DNA from: Helicobacteraceae bacterium
GTDB taxonomy: Bacteria > Campylobacterota > Campylobacteria > Campylobacterales > SZUA-545
Length of the DNA stretch: 14,087 nucleotides
Assembly (NCBI GenBank): GCA_031282285.1
Contig: JAITEA010000245.1
Location: 1-14,087 of the forward strand
Reading direction: 5' to 3'
The position numbers and the translations under genes are program-made. The notes under the pieces were generated by a model. It had not been told where the DNA came from. It ran no database searches and saw only the letters and a list, made by a program, of their open reading frames with translations. Of this stretch, positions 1 through 7,040 are shown piece after piece (position 1 is the stretch's first letter; each line of letters starts with the position of its first letter).

Positions 1-2
1 GT

Positions 3-587
3 TATTTTTTCGATCAGGCGTGCAAGATAGAGAGACAAACGATAGGCTACAAGAATACCGATAAAATATGCAAGCGGATTATCGACGGCAAATATAACGA
101 GATCGCGCCCGTAAATCTAGCTTCGGTTCTCGATAAAAACGATATCGAAAAGTTTAAGAGCGATCTGAATCTTACAAACAACAAGGTAAATAAGTATTAT
201 ACGGCATATTTTTACAAAGACGGTAACCATAGCTACTCTATCGATTACGCAAACGAGGGCAAAAAACATATTCTGCTCGATCTGCAATACGCCTCCGGCG
301 CGGGCGCGGGCTGCGACTATAACTTTCTTGCCGTCTATAATCCGCAAACAAGCGATAAAATCCGTTATATCGGCGAAAACGACAAGAATGTAAACTTTCA
401 TCCAAGCGTTTTTGGTATTTGCGCCGCGAATACCCGCGAGGAGCTGATATCGATAGACAAAAAGAACTATCTGCTGGTTAGCGGCTCCAGCGGTCTAATC
501 AGCCTAAACGAAATTGCGCGATCGGAGGACGGCGGCGATCGTATAAACGCCGTCTGCGATTTCGCGCCAATCTACTCGTACGAATAA
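3..587 (+). CDS. 3' end of an unrecognised protein gene (5' truncated)
   Basis: An open frame enters from the left edge and ends at the TAA at 585-587, giving 194 residues with no in-frame ATG, so the start lies upstream of the window. I do not recognise the family. Visible features are a hydrophilic, Lys/Asp/Asn-rich first half, a stretch HILLDLQYASGAGAGCDYNF near the middle, five cysteines (in QACK, KICK, GAGCD, GICAA and AVCDF), and alternating hydrophobic/polar segments suggesting beta strands. No membrane segment is seen in the visible part. Five scattered cysteines would suit an exported protein, but that is inference. Codon use is richer in A/T (AAA, AAT, TAT, ATA) than in the genes downstream, hinting at different ancestry. 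No gene follows on this strand for about 760 bases, so it appears to end its transcription unit. Confidence 0.75.
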   Translation, partial: YFFDQACKIERQTIGYKNTDKICKRIIDGKYNEIAPVNLASVLDKNDIEKFKSDLNLTNNKVNKYYTAYFYKDGNHSYSIDYANEGKKHILLDLQYASGAGAGCDYNFLAVYNPQTSDKIRYIGENDKNVNFHPSVFGICAANTREELISIDKKNYLLVSGSSGLISLNEIARSEDGGDRINAVCDFAPIYSYE

Positions 588-693
588 CCGCCCGCCGCGC
601 TCTGCGGCGCAAATCAACTTGACGCGACGCATAGGCGCGGAGCGGCGCTCGCATAAGGGGAAGGAATTGTCGGGGAGAACGCGATCGCGTCGC

Positions 694-760
694 TTCGCCC
701 CCTGTCAAGGGGGGGGATTGAGGGGAGTTTCGTCATACCCGCGAAGGCGGGTATCCATCT
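694..760 (+). repeat. Palindromic repeat unit, copy 1 (forward)
   Basis: The unit has a C-run/G-run block (CCCCCTGTCAAGGGG at its start), then GTTTCGTCAT, then a perfect 8-bp stem ATACCCGC (735-742) with loop GAAG and GCGGGTAT (747-754), then CCATCT. Two further copies lie in reverse orientation at 1046-1143 and 1204-1275. The sequence resembles the short dispersed REP-like palindromes (GTCATTCCCGCG...CGCGGGAATCC type) found between genes in many bacteria. Such elements are usually mobilised in trans or have a structural or regulatory role, and no transposase is visible here. Confidence 0.7.
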
Positions 761-805
761 TGTCAAACCTTCTCCTTTCGATTAGCGCTTATTTATCTTT
801 TTCTT

Positions 806-837
806 TCTTGCTTTCTTTGCCGCCAAAGAAAGCAAGA
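806..837. repeat. 13-bp hairpin TTTCTTGCTTTCTTT / AAAGAAAGCAAGA
   Basis: Bases 806-818 pair perfectly with 825-837 across a 6-base loop (GCCGCC). One arm is almost all pyrimidine and the other almost all purine. There is no T-run after the stem on either strand that would make it a standard rho-independent terminator: on the plus strand it is followed by TAAAGAAACC, and on the minus strand by AAGAAAAAGA. It lies inside the nested repeat but has no mirror partner on the right side, so it may be a separate insertion. A role as transcription boundary for the upstream gene is possible but not shown. Confidence 0.6.
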
Positions 838-845
838 TAAAGAAA

Positions 846-999
846 CCGCGCGCTTTGAGCCTTTAATCCTTTTATCTCGCTATTACACGCAAACGCGACT
901 ATTCCCCTGTTTAACGCTTCGCTACGCTCGCTAACGGGGATACCCCTTCGTCGCGCTAGACGCTCAATACGCGATCTAAAAGGCGGCTCAAGGCGCGGG
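846..999. repeat. Inner inverted repeat with central palindrome
   Basis: The left arm (846-879) contains CCGCGC, TTGAGCC (855-861) and CCTTTTA (868-874). The right arm (970-999) carries the reverse complements in mirrored order: TAAAAGG (977-983), GGCTCAA (985-991) and GCGCGGG. Midpoints of the matching pairs fall at about 923-926. Between the arms, 904-911 (CCCCTGTT) and 933-939 (AACGGGG) can pair with one bulge, around midpoint 921. The three levels of symmetry together look like an imperfect, nested palindrome, not chance hairpins. Confidence 0.6.
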
Positions 1000-1045
1000 G
1001 AGAGAATGCAATTGATAGTTTTTTACGCTCAGTTGCTTTTTAATA

Positions 1046-1143
1046 GATGGATTCCCGCCTACGCGGGAATAACGCAATACGGCGCGATCTACGAGAATGA
1101 CGCAAACCCCCTCTAGTCCCCCTTTGTCAGGGGCGACGAAGCG
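1046..1143 (-). repeat. Palindromic repeat unit, copy 2 (reverse)
   Basis: Read on the minus strand this repeats the order of the copy at 694-760. The C/G block (CCCCTGACAAAGGGGGA) is followed by GTTTGCGTCATTCTCG, about 25 extra bases, a perfect stem ATTCCCGC/GCGGGAAT (1063-1070 with 1051-1058, loop of 4), and ATCCATCT. The extra bases contain a decayed second copy of the palindrome edge (CTACGAGAATGACG), so part of the unit seems to have been duplicated. Together with copy 1 it forms the outer arms of the nested inverted repeat. Confidence 0.65.
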
Positions 1144-1203
1144 GCGCGCAAGCTACGCTCGCGTAGGAAGGCAAAGCGGCGCGAAGGCGGCGATCGCTAC
1201 ATG

Positions 1204-1275
1204 GAGATGGATACCCGCCTGCCTACGCGATAAACGCTTGCTTTGCAAGCTATTGCTTCGTCGCGGGAATGACGA
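1204..1275 (-). repeat. Palindromic repeat unit, copy 3, interrupted by a small hairpin
   Basis: GAGATGGATACCCGCCT on the left and CGCGGGAATGACGAGAT on the right are the two halves of the same unit in reverse orientation. Here they are separated by about 40 bases instead of 4. The added segment contains a perfect 6-bp hairpin, GCTTGC (1236-1241), TTT, GCAAGC (1245-1250). It therefore looks like a repeat copy into which another short palindrome was inserted or in which the loop expanded. Confidence 0.55.
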
Positions 1276-1331
1276 GATAAAGGCAATAAGAGTTTGGGGC
1301 GGGGGAGGGCGCGCGGTTGTAGAAAGTAGGC

Positions 1332-1340
1332 GCTATAATA
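1332..1340 (+). promoter_or_regulatory. hemA promoter, -10 TATAAT 7 bases before the start codon
   Basis: A perfect TATAAT at 1334-1339 sits in the context GCTATAATA. Seven bases separate it from the hemA ATG at 1347, so a normal start site would fall on or next to the A of the ATG and the mRNA would be leaderless. No Shine-Dalgarno sequence precedes the ATG (the bases are ACCGCCG), which agrees. No good -35 is visible; sigma-70 promoters of Campylobacter and Helicobacter are known to depend little on a -35 box. Confidence 0.6.
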
Positions 1341-1346
1341 CCGCCG

Positions 1347-2597
1347 ATGCGCTACCTACTAATCTCCATTTCATACAAGAACACAGATATCGCGGTGCGC
1401 GAACGATTCGCCTTTGACGCGGCGCGTCAGGAGCGGATTTTGAGAACGCTTAAATCGCGCGCCTCCATCGACGAAGCGGCTATGCTCGTCACCTGCAACA
1501 GGGTGGAGCTGATCGTAACCGCCGCCGATATTCACGCCGCGCTAAGCGACGCGCTGGACACGCTCCATAACGAAAGCGGCGTGGATCGCGTGGAGCTTGA
1601 GGGCAGGGCGCACAGCTACGAGGACGAAGGCGCGGCGCGCCATCTTTTCAGCGTGGCGAGCGGGCTTGAGAGCGTCGTGATCGGCGAGGCGCAGATCGCG
1701 GGGCAGTTTAAGGACGCGTTCAAATTCGCGCTGGAGCACGGCTTCGCGGCGAAGCGGCTTCGCGCCGTCAGCGATCACGCGATGCGCTGCGCGGCGGCGG
1801 TGCGGGCTAGCACGGAGGTGGGCAAAAATCCCGTTTCGGTTTCCAGCGCGGCGGTCGCGCAGGCTAAAGAGCTGCTGGGCGGATCGCTGGAGGGCGTAAC
1901 GGCGCTGGTCGTTGGCGCGGGGGAGATGAGCCGTTTAGCCGCTTTGCATCTTATCGGCGCGAAAGCCAAAGTGATCGTGATCGGGCGCGATCTGGAAAAG
2001 ACGGAGGAGTTCGCCCGCGAGATTGGCGAGGACGCGCAAGCCGCCTCGTTCGCCAAATTGCCGCGCCTTATCAACGCCCATCCGCTGCTATTTACCGCCA
2101 CGGGCGCGCCGCACACGGTGATCAACTCAGAGATTGTGGAAAGCGTCGATTTCACGCGCTACTGGTTTGATATAGCCGTGCCTCGCGACATAGGCGCGAT
2201 CGACGACGAAAATATCAAGATTTACGCGGTGGACGATCTGCAAACCATCGTCCAGACCAATATGAGCTTAAGAGAGGAAGAGGCGGCGAAAGCCTTCAGG
2301 ATTGTGGGCGAGTATGTGGAGAACTTCTTTGGCTGGCTCTGTTCGCTCGGCGCCGATCCGCTAATCAAAGCGCTGCGAAACAAGGCGCGTGAAGCCTGTA
2401 GAATCGAGCTTGAGCGCGCCGCCAAAAAGGGATTTATCCCAAAGGATCACGCGGAAAATATCGAGCTGCTTCTCCACGGCGCGTTCAAGCGGTTTTTGCA
2501 CGCGCCCACCATCGCGCTTCGTCTGGCGATGGATAAGCAAAACAGCGAAACGGTGGCGGAAGTTATGAAAGATATATTCGATTTGGAAGGAAACTAA
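1347..2597 (+). CDS. hemA: Glutamyl-tRNA reductase
   Basis: HemA reduces glutamyl-tRNA(Glu) with NADPH to glutamate-1-semialdehyde, the committed first step of C5-pathway haem synthesis in the cytoplasm. The 416-residue product has the family's normal length. It starts [20 protein letters not shown], matching the family N-terminus, so the ATG at 1347 is preferred. The active-site cysteine is C50 in VTCNRVEL. The signature [20 protein letters not shown] follows at about residues 107-126, and the NADPH-binding loop VGAGEMS is at about 189-195. The C-terminal third is the helical dimerisation domain. It is the first gene of an operon: proS starts one base after its stop. Expression probably starts from the TATAAT directly upstream. 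In enteric bacteria HemA is a feedback-controlled substrate of Lon and ClpAP; whether this holds here is unknown. Confidence 0.97.
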   Translation: MRYLLISISYKNTDIAVRERFAFDAARQERILRTLKSRASIDEAAMLVTCNRVELIVTAADIHAALSDALDTLHNESGVDRVELEGRAHSYEDEGAARHLFSVASGLESVVIGEAQIAGQFKDAFKFALEHGFAAKRLRAVSDHAMRCAAAVRASTEVGKNPVSVSSAAVAQAKELLGGSLEGVTALVVGAGEMSRLAALHLIGAKAKVIVIGRDLEKTEEFAREIGEDAQAASFAKLPRLINAHPLLFTATGAPHTVINSEIVESVDFTRYWFDIAVPRDIGAIDDENIKIYAVDDLQTIVQTNMSLREEEAAKAFRIVGEYVENFFGWLCSLGADPLIKALRNKAREACRIELERAAKKGFIPKDHAENIELLLHGAFKRFLHAPTIALRLAMDKQNSETVAEVMKDIFDLEGN

Positions 2598-2598
2598 G

Positions 2599-4293
2599 TT
2601 GCGCTTTTCGCGAGCATTTATCCGCACCGTCAAAGAGACGCCAAAAGACGCCGTATTGATCAGTCATAAATACCTGTTGCGCGGCGGGTTTATATCGGCT
2701 CAGTCGGCTGGCATTTACGACTTTATGCCGCTTGGCAAGCGCGTACTGGACAAGATTCGCGCCGTCGTAAAAGAGGAGCTGGACAGAGCCGGCTGCGAAG
2801 AGGTTAGCTTGGGCTTTGTAACGCCCGCCGATTTCTGGCGCGAGTCTGGGCGGTTTTTCAAATACGGCAAAGAGCTGCTGCGTTTCAAAGATCGCAAAGA
2901 GGGCGAGTTTGTGCTAGGTCCCACGCACGAGGAGGCGATGGTCAATCTCGTACGCGGGCGCGTTTCGAGCTACAAGCAGTTGCCGCTAAATCTCTACCAG
3001 ATCAACTTAAAGTTCCGCGACGAGGCGCGACCGCGTTTTGGGCTGATGCGGGGGCGCGAGTTTTTGATGAAAGACGGCTACAGCTTCCACGACTCGCGCG
3101 AGGATATGTTGCGCGAGTTTCGCCTGATGGAGGAGACTTACAAGCGCATATTCCGCCGAATCGGGATCGACTTCAAAGTAGTAGAAGCCGACAGCGGCGC
3201 GATCGGCGGCAGCGGCAGCAAGGAGTTTATGGCGCTCGCCGACGCTGGCGAGGATACGATCCTGTGCTGCGAAAAGTGCGAATACGGCGCCAATGTCGAG
3301 GCGGCAAAGCGCGTCAAGCCGGACTATCAGCCTTTTGAGGCTAATTTCGCGGGCGAGATCGACACGCCGAATATTACGGCGATAGGCGATCTGGCGGCGT
3401 TTTTGAAGGTTCCCGAATACAAAACCATCAAAGCGGTAGCCAAAAAAGCGCTCTTTGACGACGGCGAAAAGATCGCGATCTTTTATATACGCGGCTGCGA
3501 CGATCTGGAGGAGACGAAAGCGCTCAACGCGATCGGCGCCAACGAGCTAACCGACGCTTCCGCCGACGAGCTGGCGCGGCTTGGGATCGCCGCCGGATTT
3601 ATCGGCTTGAACCTTAAGATCGAGGGCGTATTGATCGTAGTCGATAGCGAGCTTGAAAACGAGAGCGGTATGATTACCGGCGCCAACAGGCAGGATAAGC
3701 ATATCGTCGTTAGCGTCGAAAGCGGCGCGCATACCTTCGCCGATCTGATCGCGGTTAAATCTGGCGATCGCTGTCCCGTCTGCGGCGCGGCGCTAAAGAG
3801 CCGATCGGGTATCGAGATCGGGCATATCTTTCAGCTTGGGGAGCGCTACTCCAAACCGCTAAACGCCGTTTTTCTCGACGAAAACGGCAAAACCAAACCG
3901 TTTGTGATGGGCACTTACGGCATCGGCGTAAGCCGTCTGATCGCCGCGGCGATCGAGGCAAACGGCGACGAAAAGGGGTGCGTGTGGAATAAGGCGATCG
4001 CGCCCTATCTGGTCGATATTATCGTCAGTTCCGCAAAAGACGAGGCGCAAACCGCGCTTGGCGAGCGGCTATATTCACGGCTAATTCACGACGGAATAGA
4101 TACAATACTCGACGATCGCGCCGTCGGCTTCGGGGTAAAGATGAACGATTTTGAGCTGATCGGTTTTCCGTACGCCGTTATCGCGGGCAGGCTCGCCGCG
4201 GAGGGCAAGGCGGAGATAGTCGAGCGCAAAAGCGGCGAACGCCTTACGCTGGAAATTGATCGGGTTATTGACTGGATAAAGGAGAACGGGTGA
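2599..4293 (+). CDS. proS: Prolyl-tRNA synthetase, bacterial type with editing domain
   Basis: This is a class II aminoacyl-tRNA synthetase that charges tRNA(Pro). The 564 residues match the bacterial type, with an editing (INS) domain between motifs 2 and 3. Motif 2 is around [17 protein letters not shown] (from residue 139), motif 3 is [10 protein letters not shown] (438-447), and the anticodon-binding domain is C-terminal. Two CxxC pairs (CEKC near residue 227 and CPVC near 393) flank the editing domain and could bind zinc; that is inference. The start is the TTG at 2599, preceded by GGAAGG at 2585-2590. The resulting N-terminus ([20 protein letters not shown]) aligns with epsilonproteobacterial ProS, whereas the next ATG would remove about 40 conserved residues. 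It follows hemA by one base and overlaps the next gene by four. Confidence 0.97.
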   Translation: MRFSRAFIRTVKETPKDAVLISHKYLLRGGFISAQSAGIYDFMPLGKRVLDKIRAVVKEELDRAGCEEVSLGFVTPADFWRESGRFFKYGKELLRFKDRKEGEFVLGPTHEEAMVNLVRGRVSSYKQLPLNLYQINLKFRDEARPRFGLMRGREFLMKDGYSFHDSREDMLREFRLMEETYKRIFRRIGIDFKVVEADSGAIGGSGSKEFMALADAGEDTILCCEKCEYGANVEAAKRVKPDYQPFEANFAGEIDTPNITAIGDLAAFLKVPEYKTIKAVAKKALFDDGEKIAIFYIRGCDDLEETKALNAIGANELTDASADELARLGIAAGFIGLNLKIEGVLIVVDSELENESGMITGANRQDKHIVVSVESGAHTFADLIAVKSGDRCPVCGAALKSRSGIEIGHIFQLGERYSKPLNAVFLDENGKTKPFVMGTYGIGVSRLIAAAIEANGDEKGCVWNKAIAPYLVDIIVSSAKDEAQTALGERLYSRLIHDGIDTILDDRAVGFGVKMNDFELIGFPYAVIAGRLAAEGKAEIVERKSGERLTLEIDRVIDWIKENG

Positions 4294-5381
4294 AAAAGCT
4301 TCTGGCTTTAGGGCTTATACTGCTTAATAGCGTCGCTTTCGCGGCTACAAACAAGGAGATCGAGAGGTATTTTGAACGCGCTTTTGAGCGCAATCCAGAG
4401 TTTACCTTCGACAAAATGCGCGTAACCAAACGCGAGGCGATCAAGGGGTTGCAAGGGTGGGAAACGGCGGAGATTAACCTCTCGTTTATTCCGAAAGGAA
4501 AAACGCTGCCGATTAACCAAAACGGCAAAATTGGTACCTACAAAGGCTTTATCGCTACAAATATGCTCGCGGCGGAGGACGATAGCAAAACCGTCGGCGA
4601 CGCGAAGCTGATCGAGGCGGCGCGGTTTTTTCTGGAGGGCGCTCCGAACTCCAACGCCAAACTGAAATCGGCGCGGATAACCAAACGCATACCGCTTAAA
4701 GAGATCGAGGGTTTCGAGGCTGTGGCGATGGTTTGGGATGTTGATATTACGCAGGGAAAGCAGACGCGCGAACTGTCCAATACGGAGGTGTGGTTTGCCG
4801 GTAAAAACTATATCTTTTTGGATATTATCAGGATAGACACCGGCGACTCGCTTAAGTTTGAGATCAAAGGCGATATTAAACCCGAACACTACCGCGCCGA
4901 TCATTTAATTGCCGGAAACGCAAGCGCCGAAAACAAGGTGATTATTTTCAGCGATCCGCTATGCCCCGCTTGCCGTCAGACGATGCCTATTTTGCTGAAA
5001 GCCGCAAGCGAAAATCCCGACAAGATCGCGCTATATTACTACGCGATGCCTACGCACAGCGTCTCGCCGACGCTGATGAAAGCGGCGATCGCCTCGCGTC
5101 TGGCGGGCGCTAAGAACGCCGAGCGCGCTATGTACGAAAAAGAGCTTATCGTAAAAACTGGCGACGATCTGCTGGCGCTGAATATTTACAACGCGACTTT
5201 CGGAACGAAACACGAGTTGAAAGATATTAACAAGCAAGCGGTATTGGAACATTACAATATCGATCAGAAAGCCGTCTCTGAACTGCTTATCAACTCCACG
5301 CCGTCGATCTTTATCAACGGCAAGTTTGATCCAAAGCGTCAAGAGATACAAAAGATCGTTAATTCGCTGAGCGCGAAATGA
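4290..5381 (+). CDS. Secreted thioredoxin-fold protein, DsbC/DsbG-like
   Basis: This is a predicted periplasmic thiol-disulfide oxidoreductase or isomerase. The GTG at 4290 overlaps the proS stop (GTGA), has AAAGGAGAA just upstream, and places a typical signal peptide ([18 protein letters not shown]) at the N-terminus. The thioredoxin-fold domain fills the last about 150 residues. It starts [17 protein letters not shown] with catalytic C225-P-A-C228 and has the cis-proline loop T337-P338 in [10 protein letters not shown]. The 363-residue length exceeds classical DsbC (about 240 including signal). The extra N-terminal part seems to hold two related segments: [20 protein letters not shown] (about 46-65) and [20 protein letters not shown] (about 131-150). 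The operon position between proS and hemC suggests coordinated expression, and the substrate is unknown. Catalytic isomerase activity is inferred from the fold only. Confidence 0.8.
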   Translation: MKKLLALGLILLNSVAFAATNKEIERYFERAFERNPEFTFDKMRVTKREAIKGLQGWETAEINLSFIPKGKTLPINQNGKIGTYKGFIATNMLAAEDDSKTVGDAKLIEAARFFLEGAPNSNAKLKSARITKRIPLKEIEGFEAVAMVWDVDITQGKQTRELSNTEVWFAGKNYIFLDIIRIDTGDSLKFEIKGDIKPEHYRADHLIAGNASAENKVIIFSDPLCPACRQTMPILLKAASENPDKIALYYYAMPTHSVSPTLMKAAIASRLAGAKNAERAMYEKELIVKTGDDLLALNIYNATFGTKHELKDINKQAVLEHYNIDQKAVSELLINSTPSIFINGKFDPKRQEIQKIVNSLSAK

Positions 5382-6322
5382 AAACGATCGCGATCGCCTC
5401 TCGCGGCAGCGAGCTTGCGCTGTGGCAGGCAAACCATATCGCCTCGCTGTTAAAAGCGGCGCATAGCGATCTGGCGGTCGAGATCAAGGTTTTCAAAACC
5501 AAAGGCGATATTATTCTGGACGCGCCGCTTGCGAAAATAGGCGGCAAAGGGCTGTTTGTTAAGGAGCTGGAGGAGGCGATGCTGCGCGGCGAGGCTCAGC
5601 TTGCCGTCCATAGCCTCAAAGACCTGCCCACCAGACTTCCAGAGGGGCTTGTCTTGGCGGGCGTAACCAAACGGGCGGATCGCAGGGATTGCCTCGTAAG
5701 CCAAAAGTACGAGTCGCTTGAAAGCCTGCCCGTTGGCGCGATCGTCGGCACAACCTCGCTGCGCCGCCGGATGCAACTATTGGCAAAACGCCCCGATTTA
5801 ACTATCAAAAATCTGCGCGGCAATATCCAAAGCCGCGTAGAGAAGCTAAAAAGCGGGCTTTTCGACGCGATTATCCTCGCTCGCGCCGGACTGGAACGCC
5901 TCGGGCTAACCGGCGCGGTTAAGCATATTTTCACATTCGAGCTGGAGGCGATGCTGCCGGCTATGGGGCAGGGCGTTTTGGGGCTGGAGTCCGCCGCCGA
6001 CGCCAAAATCCTATCGATGATCGCGCCGCTAATCGACGATCGCGCAGCGATCGAGAGCGCGATCGAGCGCGATTTTGTCGATAGGCTGCAAGGGGGGTGT
6101 CAGGCGCCTATCGGCGTAAGCGCGGAGCTGTTTGACGACGGCTCAATTTACGCGCGGGGCGTGGCTGGGCTGCCAAACGGCGGGGAGATACTAGCCGTTG
6201 AAATTCGCGGCGATCGCGCCGGATACAAGCCGCTTGGCAAAGCGCTGGCGGATAAGGCGATCGCGCTTGGCGTCAAAGAGCTGCTCGCGCGCGCGGAAGC
6301 GATGAATAACGCGGAAAATTAA
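5378..6322 (+). CDS. hemC: Hydroxymethylbilane synthase (porphobilinogen deaminase)
   Basis: HemC condenses four porphobilinogen molecules into linear hydroxymethylbilane in the cytoplasm. The 314 residues are of normal length. Seen motifs are KIGGKGLFVKELEEAML, AVHSLKDLPT with catalytic Asp at D82, TTSLRRRMQL and LRGNIQSRVEKL for substrate-carboxylate binding, and QGGCQAPIG with C241, the attachment site of the dipyrromethane cofactor (C242 in E. coli). The ATG at 5378 overlaps the previous stop in an ATGA arrangement without a strong ribosome binding site, so translational coupling is likely. It is the last gene of the hemA operon. No hairpin terminator is visible in the 75 bases that follow. 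Confidence 0.97.
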   Translation: MKTIAIASRGSELALWQANHIASLLKAAHSDLAVEIKVFKTKGDIILDAPLAKIGGKGLFVKELEEAMLRGEAQLAVHSLKDLPTRLPEGLVLAGVTKRADRRDCLVSQKYESLESLPVGAIVGTTSLRRRMQLLAKRPDLTIKNLRGNIQSRVEKLKSGLFDAIILARAGLERLGLTGAVKHIFTFELEAMLPAMGQGVLGLESAADAKILSMIAPLIDDRAAIESAIERDFVDRLQGGCQAPIGVSAELFDDGSIYARGVAGLPNGGEILAVEIRGDRAGYKPLGKALADKAIALGVKELLARAEAMNNAEN

Positions 6323-6362
6323 CCTCTCCCTTTACCTTCGCCAGCTTTGAAACCGCAAGATC

Positions 6363-6371
6363 GCTAGAATA
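6363..6371 (+). promoter_or_regulatory. Putative promoter of the bamD-lon-hemN unit
   Basis: GCTAGAATA gives a -10 of TAGAAT at 6365-6370. An overlapping alternative, TATAGT, lies at 6370-6375. The predicted start is near 6378, leaving a leader of about 20 bases that contains GGAG at 6390-6393, four bases before the ATG at 6398. No clear -35 is seen. It lies in the only non-coding gap (6323-6397) between hemC and the next gene. Confidence 0.45.
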
Positions 6372-6397
6372 TAGTTTTCAACAAACTTCGGAGTATT

Positions 6398-7030
6398 ATG
6401 AAACGCGATATATGCTCTATTTTGATTCTTGGCGCTTTGGCGCTTGGCTGCTCTCAAAAGGATATTTCCAATCAGAGCGCCGAATATTGGTATCGTCAGG
6501 TTTCCGACCAGATCGCCAGAAACAATCTGGAGCTTGCCGGCGATCGCTACTCCAGCCTGCTGGGCGAACACGCGGGATCGCCGCTGCTGGCGGAGGCGAC
6601 GCTGATGATGGCTATGGCGCACCTCGACGCGGAAGAGTACCTACTGGCAAACTTCTACCTCGACGAATACGCGAAACGATTCGGCGCGGCGCAGAATACC
6701 GACAGGATCGCCTATCTTAAACTGCTTTCGGACTATCGCGGGATCAAGCGCGCTTTGCGCGATCAGAAGCTGGCGCTGGACGCTATGGACAAGTCGGAGG
6801 CTTTCGTATCGCGTTTTGGCGCGAGCCAGTTAAAACCCTACGCGGCGACGATCAACGCCAAAACCAAGCTGTTCAACCACGAGCTTAGCCTCAAGATAGC
6901 CGATCTGTACAGGCGTATGGGCAAAGAGGACGCGGCGAAATACTACGAGGCGATCGGCGCGTTCAAGCCAATTGGCGAAGGCAAATGGGAGCCTTCGTGG
7001 AGCTGGGCGCCAAAAAGCTGGTTTGAATAA
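6398..7030 (+). CDS. bamD: BamD-like outer-membrane assembly lipoprotein
   Basis: The 210-residue product starts with MKRDICSILILGALALGC, a short signal peptide ending at a probable lipidated cysteine C18. The lipobox (ALGC) is loose but acceptable. The mature part is alpha-helical with tetratricopeptide-like pairs: AEYWYRQVSDQIARNNLELAGDRY, then SPLLAEATLMMAMAHLDAEEYLLANFYLDEYAKRF-type helices, as in the BamD/ComL family that docks to BamA. It is shorter than E. coli BamD (about 245). The same neighbour arrangement, a BamD-like lipoprotein directly before lon, occurs in Campylobacter and Helicobacter, which supports the call. The lon ribosome binding site overlaps its stop codon. Membership of the BAM complex is inferred from family and synteny. 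Confidence 0.82.
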   Translation: MKRDICSILILGALALGCSQKDISNQSAEYWYRQVSDQIARNNLELAGDRYSSLLGEHAGSPLLAEATLMMAMAHLDAEEYLLANFYLDEYAKRFGAAQNTDRIAYLKLLSDYRGIKRALRDQKLALDAMDKSEAFVSRFGASQLKPYAATINAKTKLFNHELSLKIADLYRRMGKEDAAKYYEAIGAFKPIGEGKWEPSWSWAPKSWFE

Positions 7031-7040
7031 GGGGACAAAT

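Larger units (their letters stand above)
588..1346. other. Gene-free region of nested inverted repeats
   Basis: About 760 bases separate the unknown gene from hemA. Small open frames exist here on both strands, but they run through repeats, lack ribosome binding sites and have low-complexity Arg/Ser-rich products, so I do not call them. The content is a nest of inverted repeats (outer arms 694-760 and 1046-1143, inner arms 846-879 and 970-999, centre 901-941), a separate pyrimidine/purine hairpin at 806-837, a third copy of the outer palindrome at 1204-1275, and the hemA promoter at the extreme right. I found no tRNA-like cloverleaf and no T-rich terminator here. Confidence 0.7.

Noticed and set aside
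593..609. CGCCGC/GCGGCG hairpin as a terminator of the partial gene
   Set aside because: It is only six base pairs with no following T-run (AAATCAACTT follows), so I do not call it a terminator.
499..840. Small overlapping frames on both strands (499-708 minus, 619-840 plus)
   Set aside because: They have Arg/Ser-rich products, no start signals, and lie across the end of the partial gene and the palindromic repeat.
694..1275. CRISPR array
   Set aside because: There are only three repeat copies, in mixed orientation with irregular spacing and no equal-length spacers, so this is a palindromic dispersed repeat.
1097..1417. 106-codon plus-strand frame overlapping the hemA start
   Set aside because: It runs through repeat copies and ends inside hemA in another frame. 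It has no ribosome binding site, and its product is a low-complexity Arg/Ala mix.
4308..4904. 198-codon open frame on the minus strand opposite the Dsb-like gene
   Set aside because: It is a codon-bias shadow. The plus strand has a signal peptide, ribosome binding site and CPAC motif; the antisense frame has none of these.
6972..7040. Upstream in-frame start for lon at 6972
   Set aside because: It would add 23 residues encoded inside bamD. The ATG at 7041 has a good ribosome binding site and gives the family N-terminus.
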